From assembly GCF_019977315.1 (NCBI RefSeq), contig NZ_AP024652.1:1860001-1924000 (forward strand): a stretch of DNA of 64,000 nucleotides, given 5' to 3'. This DNA comes from Arthrobacter sp. StoSoilB22. GTDB lineage: Bacteria; Actinomycetota; Actinomycetes; Actinomycetales; Micrococcaceae. The translations under genes and the position numbers were made by a program. The notes under the pieces were generated by a model. That model made no database searches. It saw only the letters and a list, made by a program, of their open reading frames with translations, and had not been told where the DNA came from. Shown in pieces: positions 28,106 through 37,721 of this stretch; the first letter of the stretch is position 1; the number at the start of each line of letters is the position of its first letter.

Positions 28106-28591
28106 ATGAGCGGCCACGGCGCACCAACTATCGACCTCACCACCCTCAACCCCGAGGAAACCTCACAGCTGAAGTTGGCCATTGTGGCCGCGAGCTGGCA
28201 CACACAGATCATGGACGGGCTGGTTGACGGTGCCCTCCGCGCAGCCAAGGAAGCCGGCATCGCCGAACCCACGCTCCTGCGGGTTCCGGGCAGCTTTGAA
28301 CTTCCGGTTGCCGCGGCCAGGCTCGCGCCCCACTTCGACGCTGTGGTAGCCCTCGGCGTAGTGATCCGCGGCGGGACCCCACACTTCGACTACGTCTGCC
28401 AGGCCGCGACGTCGGGCCTCACCGACGTCAGCGTCCGCACCGGAGTGCCTGTTGGCTTCGGCGTCCTCACTTGCGACACCGAGCAGCAGGGCATCGACCG
28501 TGCCGGCCTTCCGGGTTCCAAGGAGGACAAGGGACACGAAGCAGTGACCGCTGCCTTGGCCACGGCTGTGACACTCAAGCAGTACAGCTAA
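28106..28591 (+). CDS. ribH: 6,7-dimethyl-8-ribityllumazine synthase
   Basis: Condenses the pyrimidine and the butanone phosphate. The 161 residues include [30 protein letters not shown] and [19 protein letters not shown] with the catalytic His, and [19 protein letters not shown]. It is the last gene of the riboflavin operon, 17 nt after ribA, and is followed by a strong stem-loop. Confidence 0.96.
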   Translation: MSGHGAPTIDLTTLNPEETSQLKLAIVAASWHTQIMDGLVDGALRAAKEAGIAEPTLLRVPGSFELPVAAARLAPHFDAVVALGVVIRGGTPHFDYVCQAATSGLTDVSVRTGVPVGFGVLTCDTEQQGIDRAGLPGSKEDKGHEAVTAALATAVTLKQYS

Positions 28592-28601
28592 ACGCCTGGA
28601 T

Positions 28602-28641
28602 CGAAGGGGATGTGAGTGTGTCTTCACTCACATCCCCTTCG
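28602..28641 (+). terminator. 17-bp stem-loop closing the riboflavin operon
   Basis: Perfect arms CGAAGGGGATGTGAGTG (28602-28618) and CACTCACATCCCCTTCG (28625-28641) around a 6-nt loop, 10 nt past ribH. There is no long T run, so efficiency is uncertain. Confidence 0.75.
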
Positions 28642-28695
28642 TCATGCAACGCCCCAACAAGCGGTGGTTGCCCCTGAGCAAGTAGTCTGGAGGGC

Positions 28696-28959
28696 GTGAA
28701 GAATTTCGAGACGCTGTTCGCAGAACTGAGTGAGAAAGCAGCGACCCGCCCGGCAGGTTCGCGCACGGTTGCCGAACTGGACTCCGGAATCCATGGCATC
28801 GGTAAAAAGGTGGTCGAAGAGGCCGCCGAAGTCTGGATGGCCGCGGAGTACGAATCGGACGAAGCCGCCGCTGAGGAAATCTCCCAGTTGCTGTACCACC
28901 TGCAGGTCCTCATGCTCGCCAAGGGCCTCAGCCTGGAAGACGTTTACAAGCATCTCTAG
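28696..28959 (+). CDS. hisE: phosphoribosyl-ATP diphosphatase
   Basis: Second step of histidine synthesis (PRATP to PRAMP). The 87 residues start at GTG and show the MazG-like acidic motif [18 protein letters not shown] and [17 protein letters not shown]. It precedes hisG by 84 nt in the usual actinobacterial pairing. A monofunctional HisE fits the separate hisI found at 31.5 kb. Confidence 0.95.
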   Translation: MKNFETLFAELSEKAATRPAGSRTVAELDSGIHGIGKKVVEEAAEVWMAAEYESDEAAAEEISQLLYHLQVLMLAKGLSLEDVYKHL

Positions 28960-29043
28960 CCACGCCACTCCGCTTGCCTGTTGCGGAGCCCCCTGCGTGG
29001 CCAAGGTGCCTGAAAACCTCCATTCCAAAAAGAAAGTCTCCCA

Positions 29044-29904
29044 ATGCTCCGTGTAGCAGTCCCCAACAAGGGATCCCTGTCCGAAGCCGCCTCGGCAATG
29101 TTGTCCGAGGCTGGTTACCGCCAGCGCCGCGACACCCGCGAACTGGTCATGGTTGATCCCGACAATGACATTGAGTTCTTCTTCCTCCGTCCCCGCGACA
29201 TCGCCGTTTACGTCGGCCAGGGAACCCTGGACGTCGGCATCACCGGCCGCGACCTGTTGCTGGACGCAAAAGTGGAAGCCGAAGAACTGCTTCCTTTGGG
29301 CTTCGCGCCGTCCACGTTCCGGTTCGCTGGACCGGTAGGTGACTTCACCGGCGTCGAGCAGCTCGAAGGCAAGCGCCTGGCAACCAGTTACGACGGACTT
29401 TTGCGCGATTACCTTTCCGAGCGCGGCGTGAACGCCACCGTGGTCCGGCTGGACGGAGCCGTTGAGTCTTCCGTGCGTCTGGGCGTCGCGGACGCAATCG
29501 CCGACGTCGTTGAAACAGGTAACACGCTCAAAGCTGCCGGCATGGAGATCTTTGGCGATCCCATCCTGAAGTCCGAGGCCGTGCTGATCCGCCGGTCCGG
29601 TTCGGGCGGAGCCGCCAACGGGACAGCCAAGGAAATCGAGATTCTCATCCGTCGACTCCAGGGAGTCCTCGTAGCCCGCCAGTACGTCCTGATGGATTAC
29701 GACATCCGCAAAGACCTGGTGGAGGACGCGGCTGCACTGACTCCCGGCCTGGAATCGCCCACGGTCTCACCGCTGCGGGATTCGGAGTGGGTTGCTGTGC
29801 GGTCCATGGTTCCCAAGAAGGAAACCAACCGCATCATGGACGAGCTCTACGACCTCGGAGCACGCGCCATCCTGGTCAGCAGCATCCACGCTTGCCGCAT
29901 CTGA
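29044..29904 (+). CDS. hisG: ATP phosphoribosyltransferase (long form)
   Basis: First, feedback-controlled step of histidine synthesis. The 286 residues are the long HisG form with a C-terminal regulatory ACT-like domain ([20 protein letters not shown]), which binds histidine. The catalytic half shows [28 protein letters not shown] and a PRPP-binding loop [18 protein letters not shown]. It lies between hisE and hisF. Confidence 0.96.
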   Translation: MLRVAVPNKGSLSEAASAMLSEAGYRQRRDTRELVMVDPDNDIEFFFLRPRDIAVYVGQGTLDVGITGRDLLLDAKVEAEELLPLGFAPSTFRFAGPVGDFTGVEQLEGKRLATSYDGLLRDYLSERGVNATVVRLDGAVESSVRLGVADAIADVVETGNTLKAAGMEIFGDPILKSEAVLIRRSGSGGAANGTAKEIEILIRRLQGVLVARQYVLMDYDIRKDLVEDAAALTPGLESPTVSPLRDSEWVAVRSMVPKKETNRIMDELYDLGARAILVSSIHACRI

Positions 29905-29943
29905 TCCACGGACAGCAAGCCCAGTAGAACTTAGGAGCAGCAC

Positions 29944-30720
29944 ATGGCTGTAGCCGTACGCGTCATCCCATGCCTGGATGTCGATGCAGGCCGGGTGGTC
30001 AAGGGCGTCAATTTTGAAGGACTCCGAGATGCCGGAGATCCAGTGGAACTCGCGCACCGGTACGATAACGGCGGGGCCGACGAATTGACGTTCCTGGACG
30101 TCACTGCGTCGTCCGGCAACCGCGAAACCACGTTCGACGTGGTCCGCCGCACGGCTGAGGAAGTCTTCATTCCCTTGACCGTGGGTGGTGGTGTTCGTGG
30201 CGTGGCAGAGGTGGACAAGCTCCTGCGCTTCGGTGCGGACAAGGCGTCCATCAACACCGCGGCTGTCGCCCGCCCCGATGTGATCGATGAAATCACCCGT
30301 CACTTCGGCTCGCAGGTCCTGGTGCTCTCGGTGGACGCGCGCCGTACCCGTGACGGTGACGTCCCGACGTCGTCCGGTTTTGAAGTGACCACCCACGGTG
30401 GCCGCACCGGTACCGGAATCGATGCGATCGCCTGGGCCAAGGAAGCCGCCGACAGGGGCGTGGGAGAGATCCTGCTCAACTCGATCGACGCCGATGGCAC
30501 GAAGGACGGCTTCGACCTTGAACTGATCCGCTTGGTCCGTGCTGCGGTGAACATCCCCATCATTGCTTCGGGCGGGGCCGGCGTGCCTGCCCATTTCCCG
30601 CCCGCCGTGGAGGCTGGCGCGGACGCCGTGCTGGCGGCCTCGGTGTTCCACTTTGGCCCGGATGACATGATCGCCCAGGTGAAGACCGCGATTCGTGAGG
30701 CAGGCTTCGAGGTTCGCTGA
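29944..30720 (+). CDS. hisF: imidazole glycerol phosphate synthase subunit HisF
   Basis: Cyclase subunit that uses ammonia from HisH to form IGP and AICAR. The 258 residues form a TIM barrel with catalytic Asp in [15 protein letters not shown] (residue 11) and Asp in LVLSVDARR (about 130); [12 protein letters not shown] and [13 protein letters not shown] are the phosphate sites. HisH is not in this window. It follows hisG by 39 nt after an AGGAGCAGCAC site. Confidence 0.96.
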   Translation: MAVAVRVIPCLDVDAGRVVKGVNFEGLRDAGDPVELAHRYDNGGADELTFLDVTASSGNRETTFDVVRRTAEEVFIPLTVGGGVRGVAEVDKLLRFGADKASINTAAVARPDVIDEITRHFGSQVLVLSVDARRTRDGDVPTSSGFEVTTHGGRTGTGIDAIAWAKEAADRGVGEILLNSIDADGTKDGFDLELIRLVRAAVNIPIIASGGAGVPAHFPPAVEAGADAVLAASVFHFGPDDMIAQVKTAIREAGFEVR

Positions 30721-30737
30721 TCAGTAGAGCTTAAAAG

Positions 30738-30774
30738 GCAATGGAGGGTCACCGTGCAGGTGACCCTCCATTGC
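30738..30774. terminator. bidirectional terminator between hisF and TIGR03085 gene
   Basis: A perfect 16-bp palindrome (arms from GCAATGGAGGGTCACC) with a 5-nt loop lies between convergent genes. A-rich sequence lies on the left and T-rich on the right, so it can serve both strands. Confidence 0.85.
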
Positions 30775-30778
30775 GCAT

Positions 30779-31423
30779 TTAGAGGCCGATGTCGGCTGAC
30801 TGCAAGAGCGCGACGGCGTCCGGCTGGCCTTCGAAGGTGACGAGCGCCTGGCTGGTACGTCCATGAGCGTGCATAAGCAGTTCGCCGGGCTCGCCGACGA
30901 TTGCTACTGAAACGGGGGCTCGCTTGGCTACGTGTCGGGGACCGGTGGGTCGCACAAGCACAATACCGAGGTCTACACCGCGGTAAAGGAAGGCAGCGCG
31001 CTTGATGAGGTCGTCCCAGAGGGCATCCGAATAGGCTTCGTCGAGTGCCCGGGGTGCCCAACGGTCGCCGGCGCGGCGAATGTCCTCGGTGTGAACAAAG
31101 TACTCAATGAGATTGGACGTCTCATCCAAGGCTTTGATCTTCAAGGGGGAGAGGGCCGGAGGGCCGGCGCGGAACGTCTTGATGAGGTCCGCATAGGCTT
31201 CAGGGCTCTGGAGCTTGGCAGCGAGTTTGGAGGTGGCCTTCTCCGAGGCCTTGCCCAAACTGGGAATCAGCAGGCCCAAACCCACTGCAATCTTCCGTTC
31301 GCGCAGATACAAATGCGCAGCAAGATCCCGCGTCTGCCACCCTTCGCAGAGCGTGGGGGAGTCAGGTCCGGCCGCCAGAAGGGTTTCGGCCAGTACTTCT
31401 CGGGAAGGATCGACGAAATGCAT
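30779..31423 (-). CDS. TIGR03085 family metal-binding protein (DinB/maleylpyruvate isomerase-like)
   Basis: A 214-residue actinobacterial protein of the DinB/mycothiol-dependent fold. It shows the family motif [19 protein letters not shown] with the metal His, [15 protein letters not shown] with a second metal-His region, and [14 protein letters not shown] near the end. The substrate is unknown. ATG 31423 ([11 protein letters not shown]) starts at the family's usual place; a GTG at 31441 would add six residues. It is convergent with hisF and divergent from hisI. Confidence 0.88.
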   Translation of the reverse strand: MHFVDPSREVLAETLLAAGPDSPTLCEGWQTRDLAAHLYLRERKIAVGLGLLIPSLGKASEKATSKLAAKLQSPEAYADLIKTFRAGPPALSPLKIKALDETSNLIEYFVHTEDIRRAGDRWAPRALDEAYSDALWDDLIKRAAFLYRGVDLGIVLVRPTGPRHVAKRAPVSVAIVGEPGELLMHAHGRTSQALVTFEGQPDAVALLQSADIGL

Positions 31424-31512
31424 CACTTGTGAAACTAGCACGATCGGAGCACTCTTGCGCAGTGGAACCGCCGCAGAATCCGGCTCCCGCCAAAGGCACT
31501 AGACTTGATCTG

Positions 31513-31929
31513 ATGTCAGAGCAGTCCGCCCCCAGCCCAACTCCTGCCGCGGAGCCCTCAAGCGAGCCCGCGAGCCCTTTGCCGCAGGAGATCGCCAGCG
31601 CCCTGAAACGGGATTCTTCCGGCCTCGTCGCAGCTATCGTGCAGCAGCACGACACCCATGAGGTCCTCATGCTCGGCTGGATGGATGATGAGGCTCTCCA
31701 CCGCACCATGACCTCCGGCAGGGTCACGTTCTACTCCCGCTCCCGTCAGGAGTACTGGCGTAAGGGCGACACCTCCGGACACGTACAGTTCGTGAAGTCT
31801 GTCGCCCTTGACTGCGACGGCGATGCCCTCCTGATCCGCGTGGACCAGATCGGCGCAGCCTGCCACACCGGAACCCGGACCTGCTTCGATGGTCGCGACT
31901 TCACAGTTGTTACGGGCCACCGCGACTAA
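31513..31929 (+). CDS. hisI: phosphoribosyl-AMP cyclohydrolase
   Basis: Third step of histidine synthesis. The 138 residues contain [34 protein letters not shown], the Mg-binding Asp run [14 protein letters not shown] and the zinc Cys pair in [13 protein letters not shown] 31513 (MSEQSAPS) is preferred over an upstream GTG at 31429. The first ~25 residues are Pro/Ser-rich and non-conserved. It stands ahead of trpE by 58 nt, linking histidine and tryptophan genes as in other Micrococcaceae. Confidence 0.95.
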   Translation: MSEQSAPSPTPAAEPSSEPASPLPQEIASALKRDSSGLVAAIVQQHDTHEVLMLGWMDDEALHRTMTSGRVTFYSRSRQEYWRKGDTSGHVQFVKSVALDCDGDALLIRVDQIGAACHTGTRTCFDGRDFTVVTGHRD

Positions 31930-31987
31930 GGCACCCACCACTTTCCACTGACGCACCACCTCAGACAATAAGGCGGAAAACATAGCC

Positions 31988-33571
31988 ATGCAGGACCTTG
32001 GAATCATCAGCCCGGGCCTGGAAGAGTTCCGCGAACTCGCCGTCCACAGCCGTGTCATCCCTGTCCGACTCAAGGTCTTGGCGGATGCCGAGACTCCCAT
32101 TGGCCTGTACCGAAAGCTGGCCAAGGGGCAACCGGGAACCTTCCTCTTGGAATCCGCTGCGGTTGGCGGCGCGTGGTCGCGCTACTCCTTCATCGGTTCC
32201 AAGTCCCGTGCCACGCTGACCACCAAAGACGGCCAGGCGCACTGGATTGGTGAGCCACCCGTGGGAGTTCCTGTCTCGGGTAACCCCGTTGACGCTGTGC
32301 GGGACACCGTCGCGGCACTCCAAACTGACCGCTTTGATGGGTTGCCGCCGTTCACGTCCGGTTTGGTGGGCTTCCTCGGGTGGGAAGCTGTGCGCCATTG
32401 GGAGCGGCTGACGTCCCCGCCCGAAGATGATCTGCAGCTGCCCGAGATGGCACTGAACCTGGTCACCGACATGGCGGTGCACGACAATATGGACGGCACC
32501 GTCCTCCTGATTGCCAACGCCATTAATTTCGATGACAGCTCCGAGCGGGTGGATGATGCCTGGCACGACGCCGTAGCCCGGGTGAAGGCGCTGCTGGAGC
32601 AGATCAGCACACCGGTTGCCCAGCCCGTGTCCGTGCTTGAAACGGCTGCCCTGGACTTCGCCTCGAGCGTCCAGGAACGCTGGGACGAGGCCAAATACCT
32701 GGAAGCAATCGACCGCGGCAAGGAAGCCATTGTTGACGGTGAGGTTTTCCAGGTAGTGATCTCGCGGCGATTCGAAATGGAATGCGCCGCGGACCCCCTG
32801 GATGTTTATCGCGTCCTGCGCAACACCAACCCCAGCCCGTATATGTACCTCTTCAGCCTGGAGGACGCGGACGGCCGCGAGTACTCGATTGTGGGCTCCT
32901 CACCGGAGGCCTTGGTCACGGTGACCGGACAGGAAGTCATTACCCACCCCATCGCCGGCTCGCGCCCCCGTGGCAAGACGGTGGAGGCCGACAAGGCATT
33001 GGCTACTGAGCTTCTGGCAGACCAGAAAGAGCGCGCAGAGCACCTGATGCTGGTGGATCTCTCACGCAACGACCTCTCCAAGGTCTGTGTGGCCGGAACC
33101 GTGGACGTTACGCAGTTCATGGAAGTGGAGCGGTTCAGCCACATCATGCACCTGGTGTCCACCGTGGTAGGCGAGCTCGCCCCGCACGCAAAGGCCTACG
33201 ACGTCCTCAAAGCGACTTTTCCGGCGGGCACTCTTTCTGGTGCTCCCAAGCCGCGTGCGCTCAGGCTGCTGGACGAACTCGAACCGCACCGGCGTGGCAT
33301 CTACGGCGGCGTGGTGGGCTACTTGGACTTCGCCGGAGACATGGACATGGCCATTGCCATCCGGTCCGCACTGCTCCGTGAGGGGCGCGCCTACGTCCAG
33401 GCCGGCGGTGGGATCGTGGCCGATTCGCACAAGCCTTCGGAAGCCCTTGAAACGGTGAACAAAGCTGCCGCACCTCTCCGTGCGGTGCACACGGCCGGTT
33501 CGTTGCAGAACATTTCCGCAAGGTCTGTGCGGAGCGCAGATGAATCCGACACCGGGACGTCGGCTTCATGA
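31988..33571 (+). CDS. trpE: anthranilate synthase component I
   Basis: Converts chorismate to anthranilate together with a glutaminase subunit (TrpG, not in this window). The 527 residues include the tryptophan feedback motif LLESAAVGGAWSRYSF near residue 52 and the catalytic C-terminal domain: QVVISRRFEMEC, IVGSSPEALV, PIAGSRPRGKT, RAEHLMLVDLSRNDLSKV and GTLSGAPKPRAL. Feedback inhibition by Trp is therefore expected. The stop overlaps the next gene by 4 nt (ATGA). No attenuator-like leader is seen in the 58 nt ahead. Confidence 0.96.
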   Translation: MQDLGIISPGLEEFRELAVHSRVIPVRLKVLADAETPIGLYRKLAKGQPGTFLLESAAVGGAWSRYSFIGSKSRATLTTKDGQAHWIGEPPVGVPVSGNPVDAVRDTVAALQTDRFDGLPPFTSGLVGFLGWEAVRHWERLTSPPEDDLQLPEMALNLVTDMAVHDNMDGTVLLIANAINFDDSSERVDDAWHDAVARVKALLEQISTPVAQPVSVLETAALDFASSVQERWDEAKYLEAIDRGKEAIVDGEVFQVVISRRFEMECAADPLDVYRVLRNTNPSPYMYLFSLEDADGREYSIVGSSPEALVTVTGQEVITHPIAGSRPRGKTVEADKALATELLADQKERAEHLMLVDLSRNDLSKVCVAGTVDVTQFMEVERFSHIMHLVSTVVGELAPHAKAYDVLKATFPAGTLSGAPKPRALRLLDELEPHRRGIYGGVVGYLDFAGDMDMAIAIRSALLREGRAYVQAGGGIVADSHKPSEALETVNKAAAPLRAVHTAGSLQNISARSVRSADESDTGTSAS

Positions 33572-34173
33572 GCGCGGCATCTTCAGCACCTTCTGTGAGG
33601 CAGTCTCCGCGGTGGGCGCGAAAATCCACTCTGGTTCTGGCCACCACCATCCTTGCGCTGGCCGTTTTTGGAGCCACCACTCAGACCTGGATCGAGGTCC
33701 GGCTGGACCCCACTGGTGCCTCCAACAGTGACCTCCATGTCCAAGGAAGCAAAGCGGCTACCGCGGTCACAGCACTGGCTGTCGTCGCTCTGGCGGGCGG
33801 CTTGGCTGCATCCATCGCCGGAAAGATAGCGCGCTGGATCATTGCAGTCCTCATTGTTTTGTCAGCTGCGGGGATCATCCTCGCGGCAGTGACCGTCATG
33901 CTGGATCCGTTGGGAGCCGCGCAAGGTTCCATAGCTGCAGCCACGGGAGTATCGGGCGGGCAGGCCGATGCAGCAGTTACTGTGTTCCCCGTGCTTGCCA
34001 TCATTGCCGGTTCCCTTCTGGCGGTCTGCGCTGTTCTCTTGCCGCTTGCGGCTCGTCACTGGACCTCACGGACCAAATATGACGCCGGGACGAGAAGTAA
34101 GAAGAGCAGCAACGAACCCGTTGACGAGATCGACAGCTGGGACAGCCTCTCGCGCGGAGAAGACCCCACGTAG
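33568..34173 (+). CDS. Trp biosynthesis-associated membrane protein (TIGR02234)
   Basis: A 201-residue protein with four hydrophobic segments (about residues 20-37, 60-80, 88-108, 132-155). The family TIGR02234 is found in actinobacterial trp operons, and here it sits between trpE and trpC. Residues following the first helix read TTQTWIEVRLD, a family-like conserved segment. Function unknown; the C-terminal 40 residues are charged and probably cytosolic. The start overlaps the trpE stop, so it is translationally coupled. Confidence 0.87.
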   Translation: MSAASSAPSVRQSPRWARKSTLVLATTILALAVFGATTQTWIEVRLDPTGASNSDLHVQGSKAATAVTALAVVALAGGLAASIAGKIARWIIAVLIVLSAAGIILAAVTVMLDPLGAAQGSIAAATGVSGGQADAAVTVFPVLAIIAGSLLAVCAVLLPLAARHWTSRTKYDAGTRSKKSSNEPVDEIDSWDSLSRGEDPT

Positions 34174-34304
34174 GCAGTCGCCTCGGACTTTCGGGTTCCC
34201 CGGCGCAACAAAGCCGACCACACCTGCGATGACGTCCGGCGATGTCCCGGCCGTCGTCAATAAATGGCAGAATGTAAGCAGTATTCATCCTGAGGAGATT
34301 TCAC

Positions 34305-34577
34305 ATGAGCAAAACCACAGTGTCCGCAAACCAAGCTGAATCCAAGATGGCCAGCCACGCTGACGCCATTGGCCACGGAAACAGCCCGGCTGCCTGGACC
34401 TGCGTACTTGTGATGCTGGTGGGCGCCCTGATTTCTTCCATCGCATTTGTCATCGCCAACACCCCGATCTTCGTCGGCGGACTGGTGGTCATGGTTATCG
34501 GCCTGATCGTGGGCTTCGTCATGCGCAAGGCAGGCTACGGAGTTGGCGGCAGCAAGCTGCAGAACAACGGTCACTAA
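34305..34577 (+). CDS. small HGxxPAAW family membrane protein
   Basis: A 90-residue membrane protein with two hydrophobic helices and the family motif HGNSPAAW (residues about 24-31). It is frequently found in actinobacterial trp operons, and here lies 2 nt before trpC. Function unknown; a role in controlling or anchoring tryptophan synthesis is guesswork. The 131 nt upstream contain a GGCAGAAT -10-like box and a good GAGGAG ribosome site, so it may have its own promoter. Confidence 0.87.
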   Translation: MSKTTVSANQAESKMASHADAIGHGNSPAAWTCVLVMLVGALISSIAFVIANTPIFVGGLVVMVIGLIVGFVMRKAGYGVGGSKLQNNGH

Positions 34578-34579
34578 TC

Positions 34580-35398
34580 GTGACCGTTCTTGATGACATC
34601 ATTGTTGGCGTCAAGGAGGACATGGAGGCCCGGCGTGGTCTCGTGTCCCTCGCGGAGCTGAAGGAGCGCGCCGCTAGCGCTGCTCCGGCCCGTGATGCAT
34701 GGGCCGCCTTGGGTGGCCCGTCATCCATCCGCAACGACCTCAAAGTCATCGCCGAAATCAAGCGTCGCAGCCCTTCCAAAGGTGATCTCGCGTCCATCGC
34801 CGATCCCGCGTCGCTTGCGGCGCAGTATGCCGACGGCGGGGCTTCCGTGATCAGCGTCCTCACCGAACAGCGCCGCTTCGGCGGCTCCCTGGCGGACCTC
34901 GACGCCGTACGTGCCGCCGTCGAAACGCCGTTGCTGCGCAAGGACTTCACCGTTGACGAGTACCAGATCTGGGAAGCCCGTGCACACGGTGCCGATCTCA
35001 TCCTGTTGATCGTTGCGGCGCTGTCCGACTCGGAGCTTGCTGACTTCAGTGCTCTGAGCCACGAGCTCGGCATGAACGTCCTGGTGGAGACGCACACCGA
35101 AGAGGAAATCGAGCGAGCTGTCGCGGCGCAGGCCAAGATCATTGGCATCAATGTGCGCAACCTCAAAACGCTCGACGTCGACCGTTCCGTTTTCGGATCA
35201 TTGGCCGGTTTGATTCCGGCTGAGTCCGTCATCGTGGCCGAATCCGGCGTCAGGGGTCCCGAGGACGTCTCTCATTACGCCGCGGGCGGCGCCAACGCCA
35301 TCCTGGTGGGGGAGGCGCTGGTCAGCGACTCCACACCGCGCGAACGCATCACTGAATTCAAGGCAGCGGGAGCTGCCGCAATCGCCGTCAGGAACTGA
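34580..35398 (+). CDS. trpC: indole-3-glycerol phosphate synthase
   Basis: Closes the indole ring from CdRP. The 272 residues start at GTG 34580 (MTVLDDIIVGVKEDMEAR). Motifs: VIAEIKRRSPSKGDL with the catalytic Lys, SVLTEQRRFGGSLADL, LLRKDFTVDEYQIWEARAHG, and GINVRNLKTLDVD, all typical. TrpF is not next to it; actinobacteria may use PriA instead. It is followed by a 113-nt gap with a hairpin before trpB. Confidence 0.96.
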   Translation: MTVLDDIIVGVKEDMEARRGLVSLAELKERAASAAPARDAWAALGGPSSIRNDLKVIAEIKRRSPSKGDLASIADPASLAAQYADGGASVISVLTEQRRFGGSLADLDAVRAAVETPLLRKDFTVDEYQIWEARAHGADLILLIVAALSDSELADFSALSHELGMNVLVETHTEEEIERAVAAQAKIIGINVRNLKTLDVDRSVFGSLAGLIPAESVIVAESGVRGPEDVSHYAAGGANAILVGEALVSDSTPRERITEFKAAGAAAIAVRN

Positions 35399-35427
35399 GG
35401 CAGCACCTGAATCACGGCGAATAGTTG

Positions 35428-35462
35428 CAAGGCAGCCCGGGCATCAGCCTGCGGCTGCCTTG
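35428..35462 (+). promoter_or_regulatory. trpC-trpB intergenic stem-loop
   Basis: Arms CAAGGCAGC (35428-35436) and GCTGCCTTG (35454-35462) pair perfectly, with an inner CGGGC/GCCTG stem. No T run follows, so this is either a weak terminator or an RNA processing or stability element 50 nt before trpB. Confidence 0.5.
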
Positions 35463-35511
35463 TGGCACGTGGAACTACCAAAGAACTAACTGGAACAGGA
35501 CGGTGAGACTG

Positions 35512-36888
35512 ATGGTCGACGCGCCAACAGCCGGCTCAGACGAGAATGCAGCGGATGCATTCCTCCAAGGTGGCCCTTCGCTGCGGAATGCATCGGGGCC
35601 CTACTTTGGCAGCTATGGCGGACGCTGGATGCCCGAGTCGCTCATTGCCGCCCTTGACGAAGTTCAGGACACCTTTGAGAAGGCCAAAGCTGATCCTGAT
35701 TTCATCGCCCAGCTCAAGGACCTCAACAAGAACTACTCCGGCAGGCCGTCTTTGCTGACCGAGGCCAAGCGCTTCTCGGAGCACGCAGGCGGGGCGCGCA
35801 TCTTCCTCAAACGCGAGGACCTCAACCACACCGGCTCCCACAAGATCAACAACGTCCTGGGCCAGGCACTGCTCGCAAAGCGGATGGGCAAGACCCGCGT
35901 CATCGCCGAGACCGGCGCAGGCCAGCACGGCGTGGCCAGCGCAACCGCCGCAGCACTGCTGGGCCTTGAGTGCGTGGTCTACATGGGTGCCGAGGATTGC
36001 CGCCGGCAGGCCTTGAACGTGGCGCGCATGCAGCTCCTGGGCGCCACAGTGGTTCCCGTGACCAACGGTTCGCAGACACTCAAGGACGCCATCAACGATG
36101 CCCTTCGGGATTGGGTCTCCAACGTGGAGCACACCCACTACCTGCTGGGTACCGCCGCCGGAGCGCATCCTTTCCCTGCCATGGTCCGCTACTTCCACGA
36201 AGTCATCGGTGAAGAGGCGCGCAGCCAGATCCTGGAGCAAACCGGGAAGCTTCCCGACGCCATCGCTGCATGTATCGGTGGAGGATCCAATGCAATAGGC
36301 CTCTTCCACGCATTCCTTGACGACGCATCAGTGAAGATCTACGGCTTTGAAGCCGGCGGCGAAGGAGTGGAGACAGGCCGCCACGCTGCAGCCATCTCGC
36401 TGGGCCGCCCGGGCGTACTTCACGGCGCCCGCTCGTACCTGATGCAGGATGAAGACGGTCAGACCATTGAGTCACACTCCATTTCTGCCGGGCTGGATTA
36501 CCCGAGCGTCGGCCCGGAGCACTCCTACCTTGCTGACATCGGGCGTGTCACCTACGAGGCCGTGACGGACACCGAAGCCATGGATGCGTTCAGCCTCCTG
36601 TGCCGGACTGAAGGCATCATCCCGGCTATCGAGTCCTCCCACGCATTGGCCGGTGCCATCAAGATCGGCCAGCGTCTCACGGAGGGCAAGGAAAATCCCT
36701 CGGACGTGACAGTGATCGTGAACCTGTCCGGGCGTGGCGATAAGGATGTGGAGACTGCTGCCGCCTGGTTCAACATGTTGGACGAGGAAGGGCACGTCAA
36801 GGGCACCACACTGTCCACGCGGAAGCCTAAGGGGCCCACCGAGCGCACCAACGAAGCAGCCGTGGATGTCAACGAGGACCAGAACTGA
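35512..36888 (+). CDS. trpB: tryptophan synthase beta chain
   Basis: Condenses indole with serine (PLP). The 458 residues from ATG 35512 contain the PLP-lysine motif [34 protein letters not shown], the phosphate loop [15 protein letters not shown] and [13 protein letters not shown]. The N-terminus is ~20 residues longer than the E. coli protein. Reading frame stays open upstream to 35425, but this added segment is not conserved. ATGA overlap with trpA. Confidence 0.96.
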   Translation: MVDAPTAGSDENAADAFLQGGPSLRNASGPYFGSYGGRWMPESLIAALDEVQDTFEKAKADPDFIAQLKDLNKNYSGRPSLLTEAKRFSEHAGGARIFLKREDLNHTGSHKINNVLGQALLAKRMGKTRVIAETGAGQHGVASATAAALLGLECVVYMGAEDCRRQALNVARMQLLGATVVPVTNGSQTLKDAINDALRDWVSNVEHTHYLLGTAAGAHPFPAMVRYFHEVIGEEARSQILEQTGKLPDAIAACIGGGSNAIGLFHAFLDDASVKIYGFEAGGEGVETGRHAAAISLGRPGVLHGARSYLMQDEDGQTIESHSISAGLDYPSVGPEHSYLADIGRVTYEAVTDTEAMDAFSLLCRTEGIIPAIESSHALAGAIKIGQRLTEGKENPSDVTVIVNLSGRGDKDVETAAAWFNMLDEEGHVKGTTLSTRKPKGPTERTNEAAVDVNEDQN

Positions 36889-37700
36889 TGACTGAAGAAT
36901 TCGCCAGCAAATCCGCCGCCGTCATTGACCGGGCCAAAGCAGAAGGCCGGGCCGCGTTGGTGGGGTACCTTCCCGCCGGCTACCCCACGGTCAAGGAGAG
37001 CATCGAGGCCGGCATAGCCTTGGCCCGGAACGGTGCTGACCTCATCGAAATCGGCATTCCGTACTCCGATCCCGTGATGGACGGTCCCGTGATCCAAGCC
37101 GCTACCACTGAAGCGATCTCCAACGGATTCCGCGTCGCAGACGTCTTTGACGTGGTTGCAGGCATTACTGCCGCCACCGATGCAGCAGTTTTGGTCATGA
37201 CGTATTGGAACCCGGTCATGCGCATGGGCGTGGACGAGTTCGCCCGCCGCCTGGCCGAAGCCGGGGGAGCAGGGCTCATTACCCCTGACCTGGTTCCTGA
37301 CGAGGCTCATGAGTGGATCGAAGCCTCCAACAAGTACGGCCTGGACAGGGTGTTCCTTGTGGCGCCCTCTTCCACTCCGGAGCGACTGGACATGACGGTC
37401 AAGGCAAGCCGTGGATTCGTCTACGCTGTCTCCATCATGGGCGTTACCGGAACACGAACCTCCGTCAGCAGTAGTGCAGAAAGCGTGGTGGCTCGTGCCC
37501 ACGAGGCCGGCGCCGAGCGTGTTTGTGTCGGATTGGGCGTCTCCAACCCGGATCACGTGCGTGAAATCGCTGCCTATGCGGACGGGGTGATCGTCGGCAC
37601 CGCTTTGGTGGCGGCCCTCCGCGACGGCGGCGTGGACGCCGTCGGACAACTCACCAAGAACCTCAGCGCCGGCCTGGGCCGCGCAGCTGCAGAAGCCTAG
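36888..37700 (+). CDS. trpA: tryptophan synthase alpha chain
   Basis: Cleaves indole-3-glycerol phosphate to indole and G3P, channelled to TrpB. The 270 residues show GYLPAGYPTVKESIEA, the catalytic Glu in LIEIGIPYSDPVMDGPVIQ with the active Asp, and YAVSIMGVTGTRTSVSS. The start overlaps the trpB stop by 4 nt. Confidence 0.96.
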   Translation: MTEEFASKSAAVIDRAKAEGRAALVGYLPAGYPTVKESIEAGIALARNGADLIEIGIPYSDPVMDGPVIQAATTEAISNGFRVADVFDVVAGITAATDAAVLVMTYWNPVMRMGVDEFARRLAEAGGAGLITPDLVPDEAHEWIEASNKYGLDRVFLVAPSSTPERLDMTVKASRGFVYAVSIMGVTGTRTSVSSSAESVVARAHEAGAERVCVGLGVSNPDHVREIAAYADGVIVGTALVAALRDGGVDAVGQLTKNLSAGLGRAAAEA

Positions 37701-37721
37701 AAAAAGGAAACAGCGAAGCGA

